A stretch of 64,000 nucleotides of DNA from Musa acuminata AAA Group (GCF_036884655.1 NC_088337.1:31974501-32038500), one strand, 5' to 3'. Shown: positions 22,410-35,111, counted from the first letter of the stretch. Notes: a model not told the origin generated them from the sequence alone. Translations and numbers: made by a program.

Positions 22410-24294
22410 TGTAACACCCCTAATTAGTCCCACATCGAAAGTGAGCAAGATTAAGATTTGACTTATAAGGGTCTGATGAGTATACTACTATCAACTTCAA
22501 CCTAAACATTTTGGTCTCATGGGCAACTGAATATCCATTAACTTCTTTATTTTATGCTGAATCAGTTGAGCAAAGTTATTAGTGATGACCCATTTTTTAG
22601 TAATATTTTACTGCTGAACCAGCCTTTTATATATCATCTCACTATTTGCTTAGTACTACTTTTGCTGCTTCTTCTTGGAAAGTTTGTTGCCGCTTGAAGT
22701 TTTTTAGTGCTTTTTGTAACTGGACAACTTTTTATGTGAGTTCCATAACAGATCGGCTATCTAATTTACCTTTTTTTTCTTGTGGAATTGTAGGAGACTA
22801 TTCATCCTTTATTGTGCCTGCTACTGGTGGTATGGTTACAAGTGTTTATAAGCATTTTCTTGGGAATGAAAATGGCTTCTTAAATGATACGGACAGCCCT
22901 CAAAATGAGCCAGCCAAGAAAGAACACTTACCTGCCAGTACATCACAAAAATTGGGTATTGACTTAGATTCTTCTCTGTCCTGTCTGGTATTAAAAAACT
23001 AGCAAGTAATGAACATATGCTTTTCTGTAATGCTTTGAAATTTGTTACTAATGTTGGAACAGTCATTTAACTGAGCAAGCTCCATATTTAATTTCTAGTG
23101 TTTGGACGGACAAACTATAGTATTCCAGGAAAAAACAACATCTTCTGTGATGCCAAATAAGGGAGAGTATTGTTTTCAGGTTATATAGCTCTGTCTCAGT
23201 TCAATTGTTTATAACTATTACATTTACCTTCTATGTTTCTTGCTCTCATAACATGCTTATTCTTTTCATTTTATGGGTTAACAATGAAGCATATCTGATC
23301 ATTTCATACTCTTTGTGAAAATAATTATGATTTTGCACCTTACTATCTTATAGGTTGAATTAGCTGGAAATATTTTGGGAAAGGGAGTTGGTTTAAGCAA
23401 AGAGGAGGCTAAGCTTCAGGTGGTCCTATCATCTTTTTGTCCACATTTCTTTTTGTACTTGATCTTCATGGATGCATGTCTAGTTTCCTTTTCCTCTATA
23501 TTTTAGGACTGTGAGCCCTGAAAAGATAATTTCCCTTTTTCCATCATTTTAGAAATATTTCTCTATGACTTTGTTAATTTGCCTCTCATATTAAAATTAG
23601 GAGGGCAGTGCTGATCAAGCCACTCGACTGTTTTGTGCTTGTCATTTTGTCTTCGAATTGTAGCATTCTGTCTTATAGGTAATCTTGCATCTGAATTTGA
23701 GTCACATATCGTTGGACACACAATATCAATTTCTGCTGTCATACACAAATTCTTATTGTCTACACTCTACAGTGAAATCGGTCATGGATGGGTTACTTGT
23801 ACAGACTGATTGCTGAAAGGGTAGGCCAACATGTTTTATGCTAATCAGTTTTGATCCAAGGCCTGCATATCTTGTTTCAACTTCTAGTTTGTTACATGTC
23901 ATCCTTTGTTTTTCACCCAGTGGAATGTCTTCCCACAACAATATCTGTATAAATCATCTTCAACTTGTGATAAAAGATTTAGCTATATCAACACCCATTT
24001 AAAATAGCATTATTTGATGTGTGATATTTTAGAACTTATTGGATATGTTTGTCAATCTGCATCATACAATCTTTAATGTTTGCAGTCTGATCTTATTTGC
24101 CTCAGATCCACAATGCTCACAGTTTGCAAAATATTTATCTGGACATTCTAGTTTCTGCCTAATATCCACTTTAATAATATATAGGCTGCAGAGGAGGCAC
24201 TCCTTACTCTTAAGAACAGACTTGAATCGACAAGCAAAGAGACGTTAAAGATCATCAAGGTTATGTTGCATTGCATATTTACACTGATTTATTT

Positions 24295-24471
24295 GTCAAC
24301 TAACTATTTGAAGTGACTTTTGTTGTAAATTTAGTGTTTTCTTGGTTAGCTGAGTCAACTAACTATTTCAAGTGACTTCTGTTGTAAATTTGGTATATTA
24401 TTGGTTAGCTGGGTCAACTAGCTAATTTAAGTGACTTTTGTTGTAAATTTGATATATTCTTGGTCATGACT
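24295..24471. repeat. Three tandem copies of a 59-bp unit
   Basis: GTCAACTA...AAGTGACTT...TTGTAAATTT recurs at 24295, 24354 and 24413 with an exact 59-bp period and a few substitutions. It lies just after the exon 24185-24259 of the CPL-like pseudogene. Confidence 0.85.
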
Positions 24472-25519
24472 TGTTGTATAGATCTTTAACCATCTATATA
24501 TTTTATGATCAACTATTATATTGAAGTTACCATATAGCTTACCTTTAAATGGTGTTGTTTAAAGGTTTCATATACTGTAGGATATCTAGGCCTTTTAGAT
24601 GCATTTAATTTTGTTTAAATGGTTGATAACCTCTTTGTTTATGAAGAATGGAGTATTATGATTGGAGGTTAAAATTTTATTATAGATTTAACATTGTCAT
24701 TTCCTTCACATTGTGGATGCATATACCATTCTAATGACTGCACTTCGTATCTAATATATTCTTCTGATCTTTTAAAATTTTGGGATTCAGAAGCTGCTAG
24801 CTTTTATGAGTGAGAAGCTTCCTGAACTTTCTTATAGGAGATGATTAAGATTTGTGATTGGATTTTTGTTTTTTTTGAGATATCTTCCAGAATGCCATTT
24901 AAGGTCATGTTATATACATACACAAACTTACCTTTTAGCATAGCATCGATTGTCACTCTTCTAGCAGATAGTCTCTCTAACTTGAGGTAATTCATTTTGG
25001 TGTAACCTTTTTAAAGTTACTATGGCCTATACATGACCCTACAAAACTAGTTCCTGAATCTATGCCCTTGTACTCAATAGTTGTAAATTAACTGTTTAAA
25101 AAGTTAAAAGTGAATGAAATCCTTTTCAATGTTCTAAGTGTTAAATTTTGTGTAAGTCCGGATACTTTGACTGTTGTGTTCTAGGAGGGGCATCTATGTC
25201 TCTTATGGTATAAGGTCATTTAAATGTTTGCTAATGAGTTGGTGAATTAAACAGGAAAAAAACATAATGCTAAGAGACACTATCATAGGGTGTGATTATA
25301 TGCCAAAAAATTGAGCAAATGATGAAAAAAGAATAGCTGTCACAATTGATTTTGGAATATCCTATATAATGAAAACTTTCTTTTGGTCTTTTGTGGTCCA
25401 GTTGTTACTTACGGAATTGAATCTAATTTATGTCTTGGACTTTTGGTTGCTCAGTTAAGAGTGATTTTGATTTTGTGTTTAGATGCAGTAGCTTAACATT
25501 TTTTGTTCAACAGGCCTAA

Positions 25520-26569
25520 TGACTAAATGCTCCATTGATGGAACTGATGCGAGTTTACAAAGTATCCTCTAGAATACCATTGTGCATAGACGTTCAGATG
25601 GTCAGGAACGAGGTGCAAGTTCTTATAGTCGACGGTTCTTATCCCTCGAGCCCTCATGGAATTTCTGTTGACTTCCTCATGCATTATGCTTGTCGCATTG
25701 ACATCTATTCATATTCAACAGGAAGTTCTTTTATCTTACTTGATTGCTGATCGGTCTAGAGTTCTTAGAGCTGTGAGCACAGTCAAATTTTGGTAGAACT
25801 CCCTCACAAGATTCTCTGAACTTCCTGTATCAACCATATAGGATGGTCTGTATAGAGAGGCTATGTATTTGAACATGGCAGGCAAGAAAAAAACACTTGA
25901 ATTAGATCAGAATTTTCACTTGACTGGAAGGTTTTTCTATTCTTGGTGCAGGAGAAACCTCAGTCTGTGTATTGGAGATTTTGACAAGATTCTATGGACC
26001 GGTGATGCTCTGAGGTAATCAGAAGGATTTTCCATCAACTAAGTATATCAGATGGTCTGGTTATTGGTTCTTTGGAATTTATGCTTGGAATTCCTGTGTT
26101 GCTTGCTCTCTGTTAGCTGTGTAGTCTTGTTTGTAGTCCATTCACAAAGATATGACAAGTTTTCTGGGGATTCATGCAATTGTTCTCTCCTATTTGTTGA
26201 GCTTAACATAGTTATCTCTAGAAATTAGTAGTACTAAGGCCCACATAAATAATGCTTCCTGCTGAAATCTTGTCTTGATTGCTGAGCCTTGCTAATGATG
26301 GTGGTGGGTACTGAGGAGTACTGAATCACAACATAGTTATATTTGCTTGATTTGCTGAAAGCACCGTATCCCTCCTCGCCTTTTGTGGTGCAAGTAGGAC
26401 ATGATGCAGGTAACATGCTTTCTGAGGATGAAGCACACCATCATATATATCCGAGCAGCCTTTTCCTCCATTTCCTTTCCTTTCCTTCGATGCTCCTAAC
26501 CAGGTATGATCCTGACGCCATCTTGTTTTCGTTTGAGCCGTGGCTTTAATAGTAATCCTAAACTATTTC
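25520..26569. other. 3' flank of the CPL-like pseudogene
   Basis: AT-rich sequence with short open frames only. It may hold the former 3' untranslated region. No gene or clear repeat was recognised. It ends at the target duplication ATTTC (26565-26569) of the Tat element. Confidence 0.55.
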
Positions 26570-27218
26570 TGATATGGCAAAAAATGGTAAACCCCACCCC
26601 CGGCGACTTCCCCCGCACGTGGACAGGCGCGGCGCCCCAGGGAGAGCAACGAGGGCAACAGTCTGTGTCCGGACGTTAGCCTCACGAAGCCCGCAGCCCC
26701 TTCAGTTGACCCAGCACAGTAGGACGAGACAGAAGTGGGTAGCGGTTGAAGCTCGCCCATACCCTGCGATCCCCCGTTCCCATACGCAACGTCCTCAACG
26801 ATGTCGGACGCCATCAGAGATACGGCCCCGACCGACGGGATGGCGCAGCCGAGGATGCCGAGTTCCCATATAAACGTCCCCAAGCCAGAAGGGAGAGGTA
26901 AGGGGCTGAATTCCCCGAACAACCGCCATCGCATCTCTCTAACTTGACCGTCGGAGGGGTCGGGTCGAGCGAACCCGACCATTGTGCAGGTATCAAGCCG
27001 AGGTCTCCCGCCCGGGACGTGCCGGCGATCCCCGCTCGGGAAGAGTCGCCGCATCGCCCCGAGTCCGAGGCCGCACCCGACCATCCCGGTGGAGACGAGT
27101 ACCGCCCCAGGAAGATCCCCGCCATTCGGACCCCCGAACGAGCCGAGACGACCTCCCGGGTCACGGCTAAGAAATAAATGGTGTTTATACTAACTAAAAA
27201 AAGGTGTTTACACTAACA
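26570..27218 (+). repeat. Tat element 5' LTR
   Basis: 649 bp, TGATATGGC...CACTAACA. A TATAAA at 26869-26874 (sequence CCATATAAACG) is the likely core promoter. Confidence 0.95.
26869..26874 (+). promoter_or_regulatory. TATA box of the 5' LTR
   Basis: TATAAA in a GC-rich LTR, about 345 bp before the LTR end. The 3' LTR has the same motif at 36412-36417, and the related element has TATAAAT at 58344-58350. Confidence 0.6.
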
Positions 27219-27221
27219 TAA

Positions 27222-27240
27222 TGGCGCTAGAAGGAGGGCC
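27222..27240 (+). other. Primer-binding site of the Tat element
   Basis: TGGCGCTAGAAGGAGGGCC, three bases past the LTR. The identical 19 bases follow the LTR of the related element (58663-58681), and a near copy precedes the antisense gag relic. I cannot name the tRNA with confidence. Confidence 0.8.
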
Positions 27241-27247
27241 GGTCCGA

Positions 27248-30200
27248 ATGTCAAGCGATCCGCAGGCTCACTCCGACGAACCCCCAGCCATCCGGTCGCA
27301 CACGACCGACGCGACGGAGGAGCACCCCCAACAGGAGGGAATTCGGGACGAGCGCCCCGCCGCGACCTCGGAGCGCTATTGGCGATTATTCAACGATCCG
27401 GGCCTATCGCCTCCCGTCGCCAATCCCGGTGGCCCGTCACCCGTGCCACCCGAAGCCCTTTACGACCTCACGCACCAGGTTCGGGCCCTTACGGGAGTAA
27501 TGCAGACCATCATCCCGCTGGTCTCTCCCCCGACGTCTTCACACTCAACCTTACCCCCACCACGGCGACGGCCCGCCGGCGCTCAAAACGCCGCACCGCT
27601 CCCCGAGTCTCCCATTTCCCCTCCGCGCCGATCGACCCGACTCGGGAGCCGAGGAGCGGAGGAACCAGCGGCGCACCCGACGCCCGTAGCCCCACTTTCA
27701 GACTCAGCGGAGGAACTGTGGGCCCAGCTACGCCTCGTAGGCCGCCGGCTGGACGAGGTGCAGCGCGAGGTTCGCCGGACCGGGGGAGACCCGGGGGCCG
27801 AACAACACCAGGGGTCCCCCTTCATCCCCGAGATTCAAGAGCAGGCCATCCCGCCGCATTTTCGGCTCCCGTCACTAGATGCTTACGAAGGTGCCACCGA
27901 TCCGGCGGACCACGTGGCTGCTTTCCGCGCCCAAATGGCGCTATACGGGACGTCCGATGCCCTGATGTGCAGGGCGTTCCCGACAACCCTGCGGGGCCCA
28001 GCCCGAGCGTGGTACAGCAATCTGAAGACCGCGACCATTGCCTCTTTCGACCAGCTGGCCAGGGACTTTGAGCTTAACTTCCTGGCTCATGCCAAGCCGA
28101 AACCGTCGGTGGCGATGCTCCTGGGGCTCAACCAGAGGGAGGATGAGCCCCTTTCTCACTTTGTGAACCGCTTCACCACGCAAATCCGCGGGCTATCTGA
28201 TGCTCACCCTTCTTTGATTATGCAGGCATTCATGATGGGCCTGCGCCCTACCCGATTCTTTTGGTCTCTGGTGGAGCGACCCCCTACTTCGATACCCGAA
28301 ATGTTGCAGCGTGCGAACCAGTACATCGCTGCCGAGGCATGGATGGTCGGGAAGCGTGACGAGCGCAAAAGGGTCAAGCCAGAGCAGTCCCAACAGCAAC
28401 AGCCCGCCACCTCCCGACGCAGGGCCGGTGGCCTCAACGATGCGGTACCTAGGTCCCCTCTCCCGGGCCTGAACTCCTCTCGGACCGAGATATTTCTCCA
28501 TATTAAGGAGAAAGGCCTTCTCAAAGACCCCTACCCGATGAGGAGTCCGCGCGAGCTCGCGGACCGCTCCAAATACTGCCGTTTCCACCGACAGCCCGGT
28601 CACGACACCGAGGAGTGTCGAGAATTAAAAAGGCAAATTGAGGAGCTCATCCGCCGAGGACACCTCGGTTCATACCTCCGACCAGACAAGGAGCTCTCCC
28701 CACGCCCGGAGGGCCCCATCGAGCGACACATAGATGTCATAACCGGCGGGCCGGCGTCCGGAGGGAGTTCCACGGCGGGCGGAAGGGCATACGCCAGGGC
28801 CTCCCGGGCAGAGGATTCCAGACCCGAAAGAGGTCCCGAAGTCACCTTCCCGACCGAGGGATCTGAACTGGCCGAGCATGATGACGCACTGGTGATATCA
28901 GCCAGAATCGCCAACGCGCAAGTGAGAAGAATCATGGTCGACACTGGGAGCTCGGCCGATATACTTTACTGGGACGCCTTCCAAAAGCTCGGCCTGGTAA
29001 AGGAGAGCATGAAGCCGGTATGCTCAACACTCACGGGGTTCACCGGCGCCTCAATCTCGTCACTAGGGGTCATCACCCTGCCTCTGACCCTGGGAGCCTT
29101 CCCGAAGGCGAAAACTGTGATGACCTCCTTTCTGGTAGTCGACCTCCCCACAGCATACAACGCCATCCTAGGACGGCCAACCCTCAACAAGACCCGAGCC
29201 GTCGTCTCAACTTATTATCAAACCATCAAGTTCCCGACCCATGATGGGGTCGGGGAAGTGGCGGGAAACTCCTGGGAGTCCAGGCGCTGCTACTTGACCG
29301 CTGTGTCATTAAACAAGAGAGCAAGGATCCAATCCCCGCTGGAAGACCCCTGGGAGGGAAAAAAACCAACCCCCCGCCCCGAGCCAAAGGAAGCCACTGT
29401 CGACTTGCCACTGGTCGAAGGAAGGCCCGATCAAACAGTCAAAATCGGGTTGGGACTCCCCGAAAAGGAACGACAACAGCTTGTCGGCCTTTTGCGAGTC
29501 AACACCGACATCTTCGCTTGGACGCCAGCCGACCTAACAGGAGTCCACCCGGAAGTCGCGCTGCACCACCTGAACATCTCGTCCGACGCCCGGCCGGTGA
29601 AACAGAGGCCCAGGCGGCAGGCCCCGGATCGGCAACTGGCCATCCGAGAAGAAGTAAACCGGCTTCTGGCGGCCGGTTTCATAGAAGAGGCAAGGTACCC
29701 ACAGTGGCTCTCCAATGTAGTCCTTGTCAAAAAACCTAATGGAAGCTGGCGGATGTGCGTTGACTACACCAGTCTCAACAATGCTTGCCCAAAAGATTGC
29801 TACCCCCTGCCAAAGATCGACCAGCTGGTCGACGCCACGGCCGGCCACGCCCGACTCTCGTTTATGGACGCCTTCTCCGGGTACAACCAGATCAGGATGG
29901 CACCCGAAGATCAAAAACATACAGCCTTCCTCACCGAGCAAGGGATATATTTTTACAAAGTTATGCCATTCGGGTTAAAAAACGCCGGGGCAACCTACCA
30001 GAGGACGGTGAACAAGATGTTCGCCCACCAGATCGGACGAAACATGGAGGTATATGTCGACGACATGATCGTAAAGAGCCGAACGGCGGAGGCTCATCCC
30101 TCCGATCTGGCAGAAACATTCGACACTCTGCGGAGGTTCGGCCTGCGTCTCAACCCCACCAAGTGCGCCTTCGGTGTGACCTCGGGAAAATTCCTCGGAT

Positions 30201-32590
30201 TCATCGTACACGAAAGAGGGATTGACGCCAACCCGGAAAAGATACAGGCCATCATTGACATGCGGCCTCCTCGGACGATCAGAGACCTGCAGCGCCTTAA
30301 CGGGAGGCTAGTCGCTTTATCGCGTTTCCTCTCCCGATCGGGAGATCGCTGCCACTCTTTTTTCCGGGCCCTGAAGGATCCGAAGAACTTCCAATGGACG
30401 GCGGAATGCGAGACGGCCTTCGAGCAGATGAAGCTACACCTGGCCAGCCTCCCTCGACTCGCTTCGGTCTCCCCAGGGGAGAAGCTGAGTCTCTACCTTG
30501 CCGTCTCTCGGCACGCGGTCAGCTCGGTTCTAGTCAAAGAAATTTCCGGCGACCAACTACCGGTCTACTACGTCAGCCACATGCTGAGCGGGCCAGAAGA
30601 ACGCTACCCGCCGATCGAAAAGCTGGCGCTGGCGCTCGTCCTGTCGGCGCGGAAACTCCGCCCCTACTTCCAGGCCCACCCGATAGAGGTAATAACCGAT
30701 CAGCCGCTTCGGCTTGTCCTGTCCAAATTCGATGTTGCAGGGCGTCTCCTCAAATGGGCAGTGGAGCTCGGCGAGCACGACATACGATACATACCTCGGA
30801 CCGCCATCAAAGCCCAAGCCGTGGCAGACTTCATTGCGGAGCTGACGCCGAATACCGGCGAAGAACTCGAGCCGCTGCGCGATACCTGGACCCTCCACGT
30901 AGATGGCTCGGCCAACGCGAAAGGCGCCGGCGCGGGTCTGGTACTGACAACACCTGACGGCCGCTCGATCGAGCGCTCCTTCCGCTTCGGGTTCAGAGCC
31001 ACCAACAACGAGGCAGAATACGAGGCTCTCCTGGCGGGGCTCCAATTGGCACTGGAAATGCAGGTGACCGACATACGCGTCATCACCGACTCGCAGCTGG
31101 TGGCTAGGCAGCTCGATGGCGAATACGAGGCCCGGGACCCGACTATGGCGAAATACCTAGCGCAGGTAAGAAGCCTGGCCGCCAAGTTCGCCCATTTTGA
31201 ACTGTCGAATGTTCCCAGGAGCGAGAACCAGCGAGTCGACACCCTGGCTAAACTGGCGTCCGGCCCGTCCCCCTGGGCTCGACCCGAGACCGAAGAACTC
31301 CCCCGCCGAGCCATAGAGGTCGTCGCCACCGTCGCTCACGGCGCGCCGGCCACTTGGGTACAGGAGATGTTACGCTTCAAGCAGGACGGGACCCTGCCCG
31401 ACGATACAACTACAGCTCGGCGCTTGCGTCGAACGCAGGCGTGGTACACCGAGGAAGGAGGACGGCTGTACAAACGGTCTTTCTCGCGCCCCCTGTTGCG
31501 CTGCCTGGAGCCGAGCGAAGCCTGGACGGTTCTGTCCAATATGCACGGAGGGGCTTGCGGGGAACACATAGGCGAGCGAGCCCTGGCGCACAAGGTACTC
31601 CGACAGGGGTACTACTGGCCGACCATGCGCCAGGACGCAAAAGCTCTCGTGCGGCGATGCAGCTCGTGCCAGGAGCACGCCCGTACAACCCGACGGCTGG
31701 CGGTCCTGTTCACCCCCGTCGAATGTGCCTGGCCATTCGCGCAATGGGGACTGGACATACTCGGGCCTCTCCCGCCCGCCTCCGGCCAGCAGAAGTACAT
31801 CATCGTGGGAGTGGACTACTTCACCAGATGGGTCGAAGCCGAGCCCCTAGCGACCATCACGGAGTCGCAAGTGAAAAGGTTCGTATGGAGAAACCTCATA
31901 ACCCGTTTCGGCCTGCCCCAGTCCATCGTCGCCGACAATGGACCGCAATTCGCCGGCAGGAAATTCCAAGAGTTTTGCGCCAAGCACAAAATTCAACTGA
32001 GGTTCAGCTCGGTGGCTTACCCCCAGGCGAATGGGCTAGCTGAAGTAACCAACCGGGCCATCGTCGACGGACTCAAGAGAAGGGTATCCGCTACCCGATC
32101 GGCTTGGATCGACGAGCTCCCGAGCGTCCTGTGGGCGCTTCGCACTACCCCCAAGACCCCGACCGGGGAGTCTCCCTATAGCCTCACGTTCGGGACCGAG
32201 GCCGTGTTACCACCCGAGGTAGCCGTCCCGACTCCGCGGACGGCAGACTACAGCGAAGAAGCCTCGGGCGAAGGGCTCCGATCAAACCTGGACCTGCTCG
32301 AGGAAAGACGGGCCGACGCACACCAGAAAGCCCTTTCTTACAAAAGAGCCGTAGCGAGGGTCTACAACCGGAGCGTGCGACCCCGGTCGATAAAGTTAGA
32401 GGACCTGGTCCTGCGCAAAATCGAGGTCAGCCACCCCACCCAAGTAAGGGGGAAACTGGCCCCAAAGTGGGAGGGACCCTATCGGGTCATCGGAGTATCC
32501 CGACCGGGGACATTCAGGCTCGCAACAATGGATGGCGACCCCGTGCCCCGGACTTGGAACATACAGAACCTTAGGAAATATTTCGTCTGA
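27248..32590 (+). CDS. Gag-pol polyprotein of the Tat element
   Basis: The frame is open from ATG 27221, but that ATG overlaps the primer site; ATG 27248 (MSSDPQ), conserved in the related element at 58686, is the likelier start. Counting from 27221, domains are: gag capsid-like region about 215-330 ([24 protein letters not shown]); a modified zinc knuckle near 455 ([14 protein letters not shown]); aspartic protease near 571 ([11 protein letters not shown]); reverse transcriptase with catalytic YVDD at 945-948; a native RNase H ([15 protein letters not shown]), whose first catalytic Asp position reads Ala; a second, archaeal-type RNase H from about 1224 ([30 protein letters not shown]) with its acidic residues kept; and integrase with a CSSCQEH zinc finger and D-D-E residues in [15 protein letters not shown] and NGLAEVTN. 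There are no frameshifts or stops. It would make virus-like particles and copy and integrate the element. Confidence 0.95.
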   Translation: MSSDPQAHSDEPPAIRSHTTDATEEHPQQEGIRDERPAATSERYWRLFNDPGLSPPVANPGGPSPVPPEALYDLTHQVRALTGVMQTIIPLVSPPTSSHSTLPPPRRRPAGAQNAAPLPESPISPPRRSTRLGSRGAEEPAAHPTPVAPLSDSAEELWAQLRLVGRRLDEVQREVRRTGGDPGAEQHQGSPFIPEIQEQAIPPHFRLPSLDAYEGATDPADHVAAFRAQMALYGTSDALMCRAFPTTLRGPARAWYSNLKTATIASFDQLARDFELNFLAHAKPKPSVAMLLGLNQREDEPLSHFVNRFTTQIRGLSDAHPSLIMQAFMMGLRPTRFFWSLVERPPTSIPEMLQRANQYIAAEAWMVGKRDERKRVKPEQSQQQQPATSRRRAGGLNDAVPRSPLPGLNSSRTEIFLHIKEKGLLKDPYPMRSPRELADRSKYCRFHRQPGHDTEECRELKRQIEELIRRGHLGSYLRPDKELSPRPEGPIERHIDVITGGPASGGSSTAGGRAYARASRAEDSRPERGPEVTFPTEGSELAEHDDALVISARIANAQVRRIMVDTGSSADILYWDAFQKLGLVKESMKPVCSTLTGFTGASISSLGVITLPLTLGAFPKAKTVMTSFLVVDLPTAYNAILGRPTLNKTRAVVSTYYQTIKFPTHDGVGEVAGNSWESRRCYLTAVSLNKRARIQSPLEDPWEGKKPTPRPEPKEATVDLPLVEGRPDQTVKIGLGLPEKERQQLVGLLRVNTDIFAWTPADLTGVHPEVALHHLNISSDARPVKQRPRRQAPDRQLAIREEVNRLLAAGFIEEARYPQWLSNVVLVKKPNGSWRMCVDYTSLNNACPKDCYPLPKIDQLVDATAGHARLSFMDAFSGYNQIRMAPEDQKHTAFLTEQGIYFYKVMPFGLKNAGATYQRTVNKMFAHQIGRNMEVYVDDMIVKSRTAEAHPSDLAETFDTLRRFGLRLNPTKCAFGVTSGKFLGFIVHERGIDANPEKIQAIIDMRPPRTIRDLQRLNGRLVALSRFLSRSGDRCHSFFRALKDPKNFQWTAECETAFEQMKLHLASLPRLASVSPGEKLSLYLAVSRHAVSSVLVKEISGDQLPVYYVSHMLSGPEERYPPIEKLALALVLSARKLRPYFQAHPIEVITDQPLRLVLSKFDVAGRLLKWAVELGEHDIRYIPRTAIKAQAVADFIAELTPNTGEELEPLRDTWTLHVDGSANAKGAGAGLVLTTPDGRSIERSFRFGFRATNNEAEYEALLAGLQLALEMQVTDIRVITDSQLVARQLDGEYEARDPTMAKYLAQVRSLAAKFAHFELSNVPRSENQRVDTLAKLASGPSPWARPETEELPRRAIEVVATVAHGAPATWVQEMLRFKQDGTLPDDTTTARRLRRTQAWYTEEGGRLYKRSFSRPLLRCLEPSEAWTVLSNMHGGACGEHIGERALAHKVLRQGYYWPTMRQDAKALVRRCSSCQEHARTTRRLAVLFTPVECAWPFAQWGLDILGPLPPASGQQKYIIVGVDYFTRWVEAEPLATITESQVKRFVWRNLITRFGLPQSIVADNGPQFAGRKFQEFCAKHKIQLRFSSVAYPQANGLAEVTNRAIVDGLKRRVSATRSAWIDELPSVLWALRTTPKTPTGESPYSLTFGTEAVLPPEVAVPTPRTADYSEEASGEGLRSNLDLLEERRADAHQKALSYKRAVARVYNRSVRPRSIKLEDLVLRKIEVSHPTQVRGKLAPKWEGPYRVIGVSRPGTFRLATMDGDPVPRTWNIQNLRKYFV

Positions 32591-32717
32591 AGAAATAGAC
32601 AACACGCAAACACAGAAAATCGGAGGAAAAGGTCATCTTATTAAAAAGAGGGGATACAGAAGCCAAAACCCATACACAAAACCCTCACACCCTCGACCCG
32701 ACATACAAAAACGACCC

Positions 32718-34764
32718 TCACTCCTCACCCGGAGACTTCGGGCGGTTGTCGAACGGCACGTCCTCCGGCATATCCACCTCCAGGTCCACGGGGTGAGAGG
32801 CGAACGGATCCCTTTCCACCTCGGAGCCGGGAGGGCACGAACCGAAGCGACCCAGGGCGATCCTGTATCCATACTCGTAGGATACTCGCCCCATTCGGGT
32901 CAGTCCGAGCTCAAAGTTCTCGGACTTCTTGTAAGCTTCGATCGCCTCCTTGTCCTTCGACGGGCGGAGGCGAACCTCCTCAGCCAACGCCTCGGAAGCA
33001 GCGCGGGCTTCAGCCTCGGCTTTCTCCGCCCTCTTGGAGAAACCAAGCGCCTCTGACTTCGACTGGCGGAGCTCGGCCCGATCCAAACGAAGGAACTCCT
33101 GGAGCTCCTTGACCGAATCGCCCGACCACTCGAGCTCTGCTCGTAAACGCGCCACTTCTTCCTCGGAACAGGTCGCGCGTTTTTCCGCGGCCGCTACCGC
33201 CTCGGGGCCCGACCCAGCCCGAACCTCCTCTAGCTGACGGCACAACTCGGAGTTGCGCTCGCTGAAGTCCCAGATTATCTGGCCAGCGTCGCGCACTCGG
33301 TCCATCAGCGCCGTCGAATAATGGAGGCCCTACCGCAAGAAAATAAGGGTCAGCGCACAGTCGCAGGGATACCCGGAGTTAGCGAAATGCTTACCAATGT
33401 CAGGAACCTCCCCGCCTTGCTGAGCATGGTCTCCGAGGGCAGAGAGTACAGGTCCCGAGCCAGGTCGGGGTGGAGCACGCCTCGAAGGAAGGCGGCCGAG
33501 GGATCTCCCCCGGCCCATACCCGGTCCCCTCGGGACAGCCCCTTCCATCGGGCGACCAGCGGGTCGGAAGCCTCCCCTATCGGAAGCTCGCCCATCACCG
33601 CTGCCCATAGGGGCTCGTCGGCCCCCGCGCGTAGCCCGCACAGATCATCCACCGTGGGCAGGTTCGCTCTCTTCCCGGCCGCCCCCTGGCTAGGCCCTTC
33701 AAATCGGGAAGGCCCCTCCTCCCGAGTGGTCCGCTTGGCGCCCACGACTGTTGGAGGAGCGGTCCCCGCCTTGGTTTTCCCTGGACCCGTCGTCCTCGCC
33801 TTCTTGGACGGACGTCCCGTAGGGATCTCCAATGGGGCACCTGCCGAACCGGGCACCGGGTCGGCAGGGGAACGCGGAGGGGAAGCAGCGGACTGGCGCG
33901 GGGAAGAAGCTGACGAAGAGCAACCACCACGGAGGGACAGGAGCTTCATTCCTGCGAAGAAAACAAGCGAAACCGTCACAAACTGTGGAAACAAATAAAA
34001 ACGTGGAGAACACCCTCTATAAACATACCCCCGAAAGCCGGGCTAAGACCCGCCTCGGCTAGCCACTCCTCGGTCATAGCTCGGATGGCCTGAGAGCCGG
34101 GAAGGATTGCCCGAAGCCTCTTCAAATCCCGACACTCCTCGTCGTTCAAAACCGGGACGGTGTTATCTATCACCCTCACCGCCCACCGAACCCCGAAGCC
34201 CCAATCCCTCGGCCAGCTGACGTAAAAAAACCGCCCCTTCCACCCTTTATTACTCGAAGGGGCTCCCCCGACGTGGAAGCCAGCCCGGGCCGACACGAAA
34301 TAGCCCCCCGACCCCTTGAGAAGGCGGAAACAGGAAAGAAAGAGTTCTCGGGTAGGGGTGATGTTAGCATAGTAACACTCCCCCAAGAACGCTACCAGGT
34401 ACCGCCATGAGTTAGGCGTCACCTGGGAAGGCGAAATCCGCCAGAGAGATAGGCAGGAAACAATAAGGGGGTGAAGGGGAAGGCGCAACCCAGCCTCTAG
34501 GGCATCTTGGGTCAGCGCAAAACCTCGGGGGATCGGGTCATATGACCGCTGCCCCGGATCAGGGGCAACCAGAACAAACTCCTCCGGGATGTAATAACGC
34601 TCCCGGAGCTTTTCCAGCGACGACCCGCTCACCACCGAGTCGAGGTCGTGCGGCCACATTAGCGCCTCAAGGGCTCGCGCCGCCTCCTCATCCGGGGAAG
34701 ACGGAGGCATGCTCTCCCGGACTCTGTCGAGGGATGAAGGCGAAGAGACAGGCGAGAAGGACAT
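32718..34764 (-). CDS. Antisense spliced gene of the Tat element (putative gypsy-type transposon domain)
   Basis: Three minus-strand exons, 34764-34029, 33951-33395 and 33329-32718, are joined by 77-bp and 65-bp introns with GT-AG ends and consistent phases, giving 634 codons plus stop. Exon 1 carries the words LRERYYIPEEFVL, GLRLPLHPL, TPNSWRYL and SSNKGWKGRFFYV, typical of the plant domain called putative gypsy type transposon (Pfam Transposase_28, PF04195). Exon 2 is proline-, serine- and basic-rich and low in complexity. Exon 3 (MDRVRDAG onward) is rich in Glu, Ala and Arg heptad-like runs, so probably a coiled coil. Such antisense genes between integrase and the 3' LTR are known in Tat elements; their role is unknown. 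The single uninterrupted frame after splicing suggests it is maintained. Expression is not shown by the sequence. Confidence 0.75.
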
Positions 34765-35111
34765 TCCTTACCGGCTTTTGGAACGAACAAGAGAGACGAC
34801 GAGGGAGCGACTGTGGGATGGTAGCGTGGGAGAGGAGAAGGAGTGATGGCAGAAAGAAACGACGAGGCCCAAGACTCAGCAGCAGAAGTCATAAAACGGG
34901 CAGGATACGCCATTTATGTAAGGAAAAACCCGCCGAAAGAGACGTCCCTTCGTCTCCCCCTAGCGGCCGACAGCTCATCCGCACACCCGCTCGCATCAGG
35001 GAAGACCAACGGACACCCCATCATAAATGCGGACCCAAAGCCGCTGCAAGAAACAACGTGGAGAACGGCCACTACGACTTCTCAACGCCTAAAAAGAACG
35101 ACGATCTTGCC
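34765..35111. promoter_or_regulatory. Likely promoter/leader region of the antisense gene
   Basis: About 350 bp between the antisense ATG (34764) and the minisatellite. On the minus strand it reads toward the gene and includes an AT-richer stretch near 34900-34925. No other gene is supported. Inference from position only. Confidence 0.3.

Larger units (their letters stand above)
17271..25519 (+). pseudogene. CPL: CPL1/CPL2-like CTD-phosphatase pseudogene, split by transposons
   Basis: Intact CPL1/2 proteins dephosphorylate the RNA polymerase II C-terminal domain in the nucleus and end in double-stranded-RNA-binding motifs. Here ATG 17271 opens an exon (17271-17561) with the family words VYH, DVFLGEAEV and ERCLPLSVLQTISPF, but codon 14, normally Gly in that motif, is TGA (17310-17312). 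Exon 2 starts at 17639 (GSEELHLMA); its donor is uncertain (17724 or 17799). The catalytic FCP core with DLDET is not found. After about 3 kb of transposons, C-terminal exons appear: near 20880-21040 with frame breaks, 21104-21159 (IELRSINGGSKDLQ), 22794-22955 (ENGFLND), 23099-23179 (IVFQEK), 23354-23419 (VELAGNILGKGVG), 24185-24259 (AAEEALLTLK) and a last exon from 25514 ending TAA at 25519. The part of the first RNA-binding motif after its KDLQ strand is missing. The family call is firm for both ends; that they once formed one gene is inferred from order, strand and family layout. Confidence 0.75.

Noticed and set aside
27221..27247. First ATG of the gag-pol frame as the true start
   Set aside because: It overlaps the primer-binding site, and the next ATG at 27248 is the one conserved in the related element at 58686.
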